The notes beneath the pieces were generated by a model that saw only the letters and a program-made list of their open reading frames with translations, searched no databases and was not told the origin of the DNA. A DNA stretch of 64,000 bases from Symbiodinium natans. Its lineage: Eukaryota; Sar; Dinophyceae; Suessiales; Symbiodiniaceae. Location: assembly GCA_905221605.1 (NCBI GenBank), contig CAJNDS010000324.1:470640-534639 (forward strand). Direction: 5' to 3'. The translations under genes and the position numbers were made by a program. Below are positions 52,544 to 60,136 of this stretch, in pieces (the first letter of the stretch is position 1; each line of letters begins with the position of its first letter).

Positions 52544-52640
52544 TAGGGAATGAGGGAAGTGAGGGCCCTCGTTATTCCCTTAAAAAGGTGTATATATATA
52601 TATATGTATATATAAGATTCCCTCACTCCCTCCTTCCCTA
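52544..52640. mobile_element. MITE-like element, family E, with (TA)n core
   Basis: TAGGGAATGAGGGAAGTGAGG faces CCTCACTCCCTCCTTCCCTA around a TA-rich centre. It ends 30 bp before the exon at 52671, inside the inferred intron. Confidence 0.72.
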
Positions 52641-52670
52641 GACCGAGCCAGAAAAACACTAAAACCTGAG

Positions 52671-52764
52671 TCTCGGAAATGCGCGATGTGCCTGTTGCCA
52701 GCGCCTTGCGCGAGGGGCGGATGACCTGCTCTATTCCGACAAGCCGTCTCAGACAACCCACAAG
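52671..52764 (+). CDS. Candidate exon, ladder 52.0-52.8 kb part 2
   Basis: After AAACCTGAG the frame continues 52031-52073 as V-SEMRDVPVASALREGRMTC, then SIPTSRLRQPT, and ends at GTCCGA (phase 2). Confidence 0.5.
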
Positions 52765-53484
52765 GTCCGAGGGTTGTTTGGTTTAGGAATGAGGATTCAG
52801 GGCTTCGGGTTTAGGGTTTTTTGGTTCAGGGTTTTAGGGTTTTCGGGCGTTTGTAGATTCGCTTGCGGTTTAGGCTCAGCTTTGGGGCCCGTTTTAGTTC
52901 GTCTTGAACCTGTAGCCCCATATCACAAACTTCTGTACAGTTAGGATATTTCAGAACCATGGCCACTTTCGAGTTGGCGTTTGTTTGGGGTTTAAAGGGG
53001 TTCAGGTAACTCAAACCTGCCACTTCCTGAGTCACTGAGGGCTCCAGCCATGCAAGAGGTCATTATCGGCCAGGATTTAGGGTTCAATTGCTGCGGTCTA
53101 GGGTTCAAGGTGGGTACGAATCAAGTTTAGGGTTTAGGGTTTAGGGTTTTAGGGTTTAGGGTTTTGTGGGATACCAGTTATGTATACCCAAGTGTCCAAA
53201 AGCAGGTACCCTTGTCCAGGGTACTTGGGAAAGCGATGTTTGACAAAGGCTTGTATTGTTCAACCCTAAACCCTGAGCCCAAAACCTGAACCCTAAACCC
53301 GAAACCCTGAACCCCTAAACCCCAAACCCTAAACCCTAAACCCTGAACTCTAAACCCTGAACCCTAAACCCTAAATCCTGAACCCAAGCTATGTACCGCA
53401 AGCCGAAGCCTTGGTGCGTCAGGGTTCAGGGTTCTGCTCAGGCTTTAAGGTTCAGGGTTTAGGTTTTAGGGTTTAGGGTTGAAG

Positions 53485-53575
53485 TTTAGGGTTTGGGGTT
53501 TGGGGTTTGGGGTTTGGGGTTTGGGGTTTGGGGTTTGGGGTTTGGGGTTTGGGGTTTGGGGTTTGGGGTTTAAGT
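53485..53575. repeat. GGGGTTT (TTTGGGG) array
   Basis: Twelve units of the A-to-G variant. It yields a minus-strand PNPKPQT-type frame that I do not accept. Confidence 0.94.
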
Positions 53576-53646
53576 TTAGGGCTTGAGGTTCAGGGTTTGG
53601 GGCTTCATTTTCTGCGGCCGATGCCCTGATGCCCCTTTCTGCGCAG

Positions 53647-53730
53647 GTGCTGTCTGAGCATCGGACATTGAGCGAAGGCATGAAGCGCCTCGTCCGCAGC
53701 AGCTTCACGCCAAGCAATGCCAGCGGATAA
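53647..53730 (+). CDS. Candidate terminal exon, 27 codons plus stop
   Basis: The acceptor CCCCTTTCTGCGCAG is strong. The phase-0 frame reads VLSEHRTLSEGMKRLVRSSF, then TPSNASG and TAA. It could be the last exon of a gene, or use a GA donor just before the stop. Confidence 0.46.
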   Translation: MLSEHRTLSEGMKRLVRSSFTPSNASG

Positions 53731-53833
53731 GCGTAAACTAAAACCCTAAACTCGAAACCATAAACCCTAGAACCCTGATTAAATCCTAAACCCGAAACCC
53801 CAAACCCCAAAACCTTCATTCTCGACCACGGAG

Positions 53834-53866
53834 TACCTCGCCAAACCTACGCTAGAGCTCCGCACC
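53834..53866 (+). CDS. Possible exon with consensus donor
   Basis: YLAKPTLELRT is followed by GTAAGT, the best donor in the window. The acceptor (CCACGGAG) is poor. Confidence 0.36.
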
Positions 53867-54349
53867 GTAAGTTAGGTCCGACTGCATCCCAATCCCCAAA
53901 CTCAAGACGCCCTAAACCCCGTATAAGCCCTATAAACCCTCTATGCGTGAACCCCATAAGCCCTATCGAACCCTTCAAAACCTACAAACCCCATAGACCC
54001 TATGAACCCCTTCAACCCCGCAGAATAGTTTGGATCACCCCCCCTCCCCTCCTGAATACGAAGCCCAGGATTCGGCTTCAGGGTTTTTCAGGTTCATGAT
54101 ATTGCAGGCTTAGTGTTTGAGGTGTTTAGGCTTTGAGGCTCAGAGGGGTTGAAGGGATATTGAGTCGTTTCGGATTAAGGGAGTGGTTTTGTTGGGTTGG
54201 GGTTGATGGGTTCAAGCTCAAGTGTACGGGCTAGGGGGGTTGAGGGGCAAGATTTATAGTGTAGGGCTCAATCGAAAACCCTAAACCCTAAACCCTAAAC
54301 CCTAAACCCTAAACCCTAAACCCTAAACCCTAAACCCTAAACCCTCCAG

Positions 54350-54409
54350 CGGCTCACCTCGTGGGTTCAGAATCTGCTTAAAGGCTTTGACCGCAGAGCG
54401 GGAGGATGG
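54350..54409 (+). CDS. Candidate exon directly after a CCCTAAA array
   Basis: The acceptor is the altered unit AAACCCTCCAG. The phase-0 frame reads RLTSWVQNLLKGFDRRAGGW, to GTTCAG. Amphipathic helix with two Trp. Family unknown. Confidence 0.47.
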
Positions 54410-54414
54410 GTTCA

Positions 54415-54500
54415 GGGTTTAGGGTTTAGGGTTTAGGGTTTAGGGTTTAGGGTTTAGGGTTTAGGGTTTAGGGTTTAGGGTTTAGGGTTTAGGGTTTAGG
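54415..54500. repeat. TTTAGGG array
   Basis: Twelve units right after the exon at 54350. A CCCTAAA array (54280-54344) lies right before it, so the exon is between inverted telomere-like arrays. Confidence 0.95.
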
Positions 54501-54866
54501 GTTCAGGCTTTGAGGTTCAGGGTTCAGGGTTCAGGGTGCAGGGATGAGGAATCCCAGAGAAATGCTTTACGCACACAGACACGCAGACATTGTGTGCTGC
54601 CCGAAGCTACAGCCAATGACAAATCATTGCTGCTGTTGTCTTCAGGTCCCTAAACCCTAAACCCTAAACCCTAAACCCTAAACCCTAAACCCTAAACCCT
54701 GAACCCTGGTGGGTGGGCAGGGATGCACTGTTGTTTCGCTATAGCTCCTGCAATTATTTTTTCGTAGTTGCAAGCCTAAGTGCAAGCTGAGGGTTTAGGG
54801 TTTAGGGTTTAGGGTCTGGAGTTTCATTCAAAGGGCCGGACTCTAAGACCCTAAGCCCCGCAGCAG

Positions 54867-54914
54867 AAGCTTCCCACGATGCCAGGCTTCTCTGTCACAG
54901 AGGACGGGTCACAG
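54867..54914 (+). CDS. Candidate exon, unknown protein
   Basis: After CCCGCAGCAG the phase-0 frame reads KLPTMPGFSVTEDGSQ and ends at a GC donor (GCCGGG). It follows 54350-54409 in phase 0. Confidence 0.42.
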
Positions 54915-55423
54915 GCCGGGTCAGGGTTTACGGTCTCGGATGTTAGGGTGCAGAGCCTTTGGGATGCTTAGGACGACTGTGGGATGATTCCTCGGTTTAG
55001 GGTTTAGGGTTTAGGGTTTAGGGTTTAGGGTTTAGGGGTTATGAAATTTCGCATCTCTAGCTAACTGCCTCACAGTTTGATTATGTTTGATTGACAGCGA
55101 GATTGTAATAGAAGTGGTTCTTGGATTCATGTGTCAAACCTTCGCAGCAACCAAATCTCCATGAATGCAATCAGGTCGTCCATGGCAGCTCACTGCAAGC
55201 AACACAACTGCCAGTTGGCACGCCGTTTGCGCTGAATCGGGCTTGCTGAAGCCTGGAAGCTAGCTCCGCGAGTCTCTGAACGCTCCTATGACCATGGTTT
55301 GAAACATCGGCGGGAAGCGATTTTTTGAAGTTCCACTTGTTAGAGGGCATTAGGGCATGTCTACTTAAGCCCTGCAAGCCTGAAGCCGGCCGAGACCCGA
55401 TGCCCTAAACCTCCACCCGGCAG

Positions 55424-55502
55424 GCGTGGCACCCTTCTCCAACGGCGCGCACATGGATGATCGCTCTCTGTCTGAAGTTATCAATACGCCCTCCCGTTTC
55501 GG
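55424..55502 (+). CDS. Candidate exon, unknown protein
   Basis: After CACCCGGCAG the frame reads VAPFSNGAHMDDRSLSEVIN, then TPSRF, and ends at GTCTGA leaving GG (phase 2). The next island starts with G. Confidence 0.46.
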
Positions 55503-55560
55503 GTCTGAGGGCTTAGGGGCTCAATTTAAAGTTGAAAGTCTATAAGGACTCCCGAGCCAG

Positions 55561-55729
55561 GAAAGACAAAGCTGAGCAGGCTATGGTGGAACGGACGTGG
55601 CTTCGTCCGACTCGTGGAAAAACGTTCTACCTGCCGGGTTTGACTAGCTTTTCCCATGTTTCAGGACTGGAGCTTTGCAATACTCCCCATGCCTGGGCCA
55701 CACTTCTGCTTGCACTCGAAGGCGAGTGA
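55561..55729 (+). CDS. Candidate terminal exon before the kinase array
   Basis: After CCCGAGCCAG the frame continues 55424-55502 as G-KDKAEQAMVERTWLRPTRG and runs about 50 codons to TGA at 55727. A consensus-like GTGAGT overlaps the stop, so splicing onward is possible. It ends 21 bp before the first kinase repeat unit. Confidence 0.45.
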
Positions 55730-55855
55730 GTCAGTGGCTGCGGAGATGTGAAGGCGCAGGCCAAGTTCTTGGAGCGTGTGCTCAAGAAAGCTTGAGCTGC
55801 GGCTCCATTTTCGAAGTTTCATTTGCCAGTCTGACCGCTGCCTGAAAACAGGCAG

Positions 55856-55925
55856 GCTGCACATCACGACATATCAGGACATTACACCTGAAAAGTTTTT
55901 GGAGACAGCTGACACGCTTCTGAAA
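55856..55925 (+). CDS. Candidate upstream exon of the kinase unit, copy 1
   Basis: After AACAGGCAG the frame reads LHITTYQDITPEKFLETADT and LLK, then meets TAG in TGCTAG. Forty-two bases later a branch-like CTAAC, a pyrimidine tract and TTTGCTAG precede the kinase frame. Copy 2 (57450-57519) is identical; copy 3 (59039-59107) has a one-base frameshift. How it joins the kinase is unresolved because a direct join creates a stop. Confidence 0.38.
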
Positions 55926-56042
55926 TGCTAGGGGGCCGGGCTAACCGCTGCTCCTCTCGCTTTGCTAGAGCACGGATGGTTTGTCGCCTCTGCAGCTAGT
56001 TTGTTTCGAGCAGTGTCGGTTAGAATCGCAGATCTTCCAAAG

Positions 56043-57098
56043 ATGGGTTTCTTGGAAACCGTAATCCTGTCCGCGCTGCATGCCTCGCTGCTGTGCCCTG
56101 TATGTTCGAGCGCTACGATTGCACTGCTCGACCACGAGGAGGAAAAGCGGCGCCAGCGGTGGGCAGACTTCGTCTTCGTTCCTGCAAACTTGGATGCCGG
56201 CTCAGCGTCTCCTCCGCAGAGTTTGGAAGCTTGTCGTGGCGATCTTCAATCCGAGCTTGGGCCCGCAGCAATGGCTTCGAAACGTGAACTGGGAAGTGGT
56301 GCGTTTGGTGATGTCACACTGCACGAGGAGGACGGGAAATCGTACGCCCTCAAGACGATTTCCCACCAGCTGCTAAAGCACCGCCAGCTTGAGGCCGCTG
56401 CACAGGTGGAGCGCGAAGCCCTCGAAATATGCCAAGGACATCCGTGCATTGTCCGGTTCTACGGACATGTGGAGTCTGTGGCAAACACAGTTCTTGTGAT
56501 GGAAGTGTTGCAAGACCTCGTGGGTGTGTATACTTCTGCCAGCCTTTGGGGCAACCCGGCGGTGGTTCGCGAACACGTGGCGTGTGTGGCGGAGGCGCTC
56601 TCCTACATGCACTCCAAGCAGATCATGCATAGAGATGTGAAGCCCAAGAACATGTTGTTGGACGCCCGTGGCTGCTGCAAGCTGTGTGATTTTGGATCCG
56701 CGAAGCTTTGCAGTGGCCGTGCTTATAGTTTTGTGGGCACAGCGGAGTACATGGCCCCCGAGATGGTAAGGAAGACCGGCCACACTGCTGCTGTGGACTG
56801 GTGGGGTTTGGGCTGCGTCCTGTTCGAGCTGCTGTCCGGCCAAGGACTTTTTTCTGGAAGGCGAGACGAGGTGTTTAGTTCCATCGACCGGGGAGTTAGC
56901 GAGACGGCCTTTGCAGACTTGGCCTTTGAGAGTGCTTCCGAGCTTGTCCAAGGCCTTTGTGCCCAAATGCCGCACTTACGTCTACCGATGATGAACGGTG
57001 GCATCGACAACATCAAGACACAATCATGGTATGCAGACTTCCTGTGGCCGAACTTTGTGGTTGAGAAAGTGCAGCTCGGAATGCTTATATGCCTGTGA
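56043..57098 (+). CDS. Protein kinase, AGC/PDK1-like, copy 1
   Basis: A Ser/Thr protein kinase that transfers phosphate from ATP to protein substrates. The open frame begins at 55969 or earlier; the first ATG is 56043 (residue 28 of the 378-residue open frame). In that numbering: Gly-rich loop GSGAFGDV 111-118, ATP Lys 131, HRD 223-225 with KPKN after it, DFG 243-245, activation-loop SFVGT 256-260, APE 265-267, DWWG 279-282, and an AGC-type NGGIDNIKTQSWYADF end (345-360). All catalytic residues are present. The SFVGT-x-x-Y string is PDK1-like and the end is PKA-like. The N-terminal ~100 residues are not recognised. No intron is needed inside the domain. Minus-strand frames of 200-218 codons here are shadows. 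Confidence 0.93.
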   Translation: MGFLETVILSALHASLLCPVCSSATIALLDHEEEKRRQRWADFVFVPANLDAGSASPPQSLEACRGDLQSELGPAAMASKRELGSGAFGDVTLHEEDGKSYALKTISHQLLKHRQLEAAAQVEREALEICQGHPCIVRFYGHVESVANTVLVMEVLQDLVGVYTSASLWGNPAVVREHVACVAEALSYMHSKQIMHRDVKPKNMLLDARGCCKLCDFGSAKLCSGRAYSFVGTAEYMAPEMVRKTGHTAAVDWWGLGCVLFELLSGQGLFSGRRDEVFSSIDRGVSETAFADLAFESASELVQGLCAQMPHLRLPMMNGGIDNIKTQSWYADFLWPNFVVEKVQLGMLICL

Positions 57099-57636
57099 AC
57101 CACCAGTGCAGCTAAGCACTTAAAGCATACTTCCTCGTAAGATGAAAGCTGCCGCAGCCTCCTGTAGCTAGAGTCCCTATATAGAGGGTAGTTGCGATGA
57201 TGATGGCACCTGAGGCACCAGACAGCACTGCCAACGCTCTTGGTGACCTCTCGTGAGAGCCGCATCCCGCCGCAAGCATCAAGCTCAAGCTCGCAAGCTT
57301 CATGCAACGCCAGTGCATCCAGTGCCGGTAGTGCCGGCAGGACAAAGGCGCAGGCCAAGTTCTTGGAGCGTGTGCTCAAGAAAGCTTGAGCTGCGGCTCC
57401 ATTTTCGAAGTTTCATTTGCCAGTCTGACCGCTGCCTGAAAACAGGCAGGCTGCACATCACGACATATCAGGACATTACACCTGAAAAGTTTTTGGAGAC
57501 AGCTGACACGCTTCTGAAATGCTAGGGGGCCGGGCTAACCGCTGCTCCTCTCGCTTTGCTAGAGCACGGATGGTTTGTCGCCTCTGCAGCTAGTTTGTTT
57601 CGAGCAGTGTCGGTTAGAATCGCAGATCTTCCAAAG

Positions 57637-58689
57637 ATGGGTTTCTTGGAAACCGTAATCCTGTCCGCGCTGCATGCCTCGCTGCTGTGCCCTGTATGTT
57701 CGAGCGCTACGATTGCACTGCTCGACCACGAGGAGGAAAAGCGGCGCCAGCGGTGGGCAGACTTCGTCTTCGTTCCTGCAAACTTGGATGCCGGCTCAGC
57801 GTCTCCTCCGCAGAGTTTGGAAGCTTGTCGTGGACTCGATCTTCAATCCGAGCTTGGGCCCGCAGCAATGGCTTCGAAACGTGAACTGGGAAGTGGTGCG
57901 TTTGGTGATGTCACACTGCACGAGGAGGACGGGAAATCGTACGCCCTCAAGACGATTTCCCACCAGCTGCTAAAGCACCGCCAGCTTGAGGCCGCTGCAC
58001 AGGTGGAGCGCGAAGCCCTCGAAATATGCCAAGGACATCCGTGCATTGTCCGGTTCTACGGACATGTGGAGTCTGTGGCAAACACAGTTCTTGTGATGGA
58101 AGTGTTGCAAGACCTCGTGGGTGTGTATACTTCTGCCAGCCTTTGGGGCAACCCGGCGGTGGTTCGCGAACACGTGGCGTGTGTGGCGGAGGCGCTCTCC
58201 TACATGCACTCCAAGCAGATCATGCATAGAGATGTGAAGCCCAAGAACATGTTGTTGGACGCCCGTGGCTGCTGCAAGCTGTGTGATTTTGGATCCGCGA
58301 AGCTTTGCAGTGGCCGTGCTTATAGTTTTGTGGGCACAGCGGAGTACATGGCCCCCGAGATGGTAAGGAAGACCGGCCACACTGCTGCTGTGGACTGGTG
58401 GGGTTTGGGCTGCGTCCTGTTCGAGCTGCTGTCCGGCCAAGGACTTTTTTCTGGAAGGCGAGACGAGGTGTTTAGTTCCATCGACCGGGGAGTTAGCGAG
58501 ACGGCCTTTGCAGACTTGGCCTTTGAGAGTGCTTCCGAGCTTGTCCAAGGCCTTTGTGCCCAAATGCCGCACTTACGTCTACCGATGATGAACATCGACA
58601 ACATCAAGACACAATCATGGTATGCAGACTTCCTGTGGCCGAACTTTGTGGTTGAGAAAGTGCAGCTCGGAATGCTTATATGCCTGTGA
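57637..58689 (+). CDS. Protein kinase, AGC/PDK1-like, copy 2
   Basis: Same protein as copy 1 with one extra Leu (CRGLDLQ instead of CRGDLQ) and without the two Gly of NGGIDN near the C-terminal end. The Gly pair is part of the conserved AGC-family G-x-x-D-I-K-x-H-x-W-F motif, so copy 1 keeps the more typical form. Catalytic Lys, HRD, DFG and APE are intact. The spacer to copy 1 is about 450 bp and contains no promoter element that I recognise. Confidence 0.93.
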   Translation: MGFLETVILSALHASLLCPVCSSATIALLDHEEEKRRQRWADFVFVPANLDAGSASPPQSLEACRGLDLQSELGPAAMASKRELGSGAFGDVTLHEEDGKSYALKTISHQLLKHRQLEAAAQVEREALEICQGHPCIVRFYGHVESVANTVLVMEVLQDLVGVYTSASLWGNPAVVREHVACVAEALSYMHSKQIMHRDVKPKNMLLDARGCCKLCDFGSAKLCSGRAYSFVGTAEYMAPEMVRKTGHTAAVDWWGLGCVLFELLSGQGLFSGRRDEVFSSIDRGVSETAFADLAFESASELVQGLCAQMPHLRLPMMNIDNIKTQSWYADFLWPNFVVEKVQLGMLICL

Positions 58690-59224
58690 ACCACCAGTGC
58701 AGCTAAGCACTTAAAGCATACTTCCTCGTAAGATGAAAGCTGCCGCAGCCTCCTGTAGCTAGAGTCCCTATAGAGGGTAGTTGCGATGATGATGGCACCT
58801 GAGGCACCAGACAGCACTGCCAACGCTCTTGGTGACCTCTCGTGAGAGCCGCATCCCGCCGCAAGCATCAAGCTCAAGCTCGCAAGCTTCATGCAACGCC
58901 AGTGCATCCAGTGCCGGTAGTGCCGGCAGGACAAAGGCGCAGGCCAAGTTCTTGGAGCGTGTGCTCAAGAAAGCTTGAGCTGCGGCTCCATTTTCGAAGT
59001 TTCATTTGCCAGTCTGACCGCTGCCTGAAAACAGGCAGGCTGCACATCACGACATATCAGGACATTACACCTGAAAAGTTTTGGAGACAGCTGACACGCT
59101 TCTGAAATGCTAGGGGGCCGGGCTAACCGCTGCTCCTCTCGCTTTGCTAGAGCACGGATGGTTTGTCGCCTCTGCAGCTAGTTTGTTTCGAGCAGTGTCG
59201 GTTAGAATCGCAGATCTTCCAAAG

Positions 59225-60001
59225 ATGGGTTTCTTGGAAACCGTAATCCTGTCCGCGCTGCATGCCTCGCTGCTGTGCCCTGTATGTTCGAGCGCTACGA
59301 TTGCACTGCTCGACCACGAGGAGGAAAAGCGGCGCCAGCGGTGGGCAGACTTCGTCTTCGTTCCTGCAAACTTGGATGCCGGCTCAGCGTCTCCTCCGCA
59401 GAGTTTGGAAGCTTGTCGTGGACTCGATCTTCAATCCGAGCTTGGGCCCGCAGCAATGGCTTCGAAACGTGAACTGGGAAGTGGTGCGTTTGGTGATGTC
59501 ACACTGCACGAGGAGGACGGGAAATCGTACGCCCTCAAGACGATTTCCCACCAGCTGCTAAAGCACCGCCAGCTTGAGGCCGCTGCACAGGTGGAGCGCG
59601 AAGCCCTCGAAATATGCCAAGGACATCCGTGCATTGTCCGGTTCTACGGACATGTGGAGTCTGTGGCAAACACAGTTCTTGTGATGGAAGTGTTGCAAGA
59701 CCTCGTGGGTGTGTATACTTCTGCCAGCCTTTGGGGCAACCCGGCGGTGGTTCGCGAACACGTGGCGTGTGTGGCGGAGGCGCTCTCCTACATGCACTCC
59801 AAGCAGATCATGCATAGAGATGTGAAGCCCAAGAACATGTTGTTGGACGCCCGTGGCTGCTGCAAGCTGTGTGATTTTGGATCCGCGAAGCTTTGCAGTG
59901 GCCGTGCTTATAGTTTTGTGGGCACAGCGGAGTACATGGCCCCCGAGATGGTAAGGAAGACCGGCCACACTGCTGCTGTGGACTGGTGGGGTTTACCATG
60001 A
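59225..60001 (+). pseudogene. Protein kinase copy 3, truncated after DWWG
   Basis: It matches copy 2 exactly up to 59994 (GGTGGGGTTT), then continues into unrelated DNA and stops at TGA 59999-60001. It keeps Gly loop, Lys, HRD, DFG and APE but lacks the last third of the C-lobe, so it is probably inactive. The upstream segment also has a one-base deletion. The break falls on GGGGTTT, a telomere-like string, with a CCCTAAA array 60 bp further on. Confidence 0.85.
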
Positions 60002-60056
60002 AGCTGGCAAGGTGAGGTGACGGACACGAACGTGCAACATCTTGAGAGGCCTGCAG

Positions 60057-60130
60057 CCCTAAACCCTAAACCCTAAACCCTAAACCCTAAACCCTAAACC
60101 CTAAACCCTAAACCCTAAACCCTAAACCCC
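60057..60130. repeat. CCCTAAA array between kinase copy 3 and the foldback element
   Basis: Ten units. It ends 7 bp before the left end of the element at 60137. Confidence 0.95.
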
Positions 60131-60136
60131 ACACCC

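Larger units (their letters stand above)
55751..59994 (+). repeat. Tandem array of three kinase gene units (1594, 1589 and 1061 bp)
   Basis: Units start at 55751, 57345 and 58934, each with AAGGCGCAGGCCAAGTTCTT. They are nearly identical. Unit 1 differs from unit 2 by a 3-bp and a 6-bp in-frame indel in the kinase and a TA indel after it. Unit 3 has lost one T at about 59080 and is cut at 59994. Head-to-tail arrays of near-identical genes are typical of dinoflagellates. Confidence 0.95.

Noticed and set aside
56373-57379. Minus-strand open frames of 200 and 218 codons over the kinase
   Set aside because: They lie opposite an intact kinase with every catalytic motif, repeat identically in each copy and show no motif of their own.
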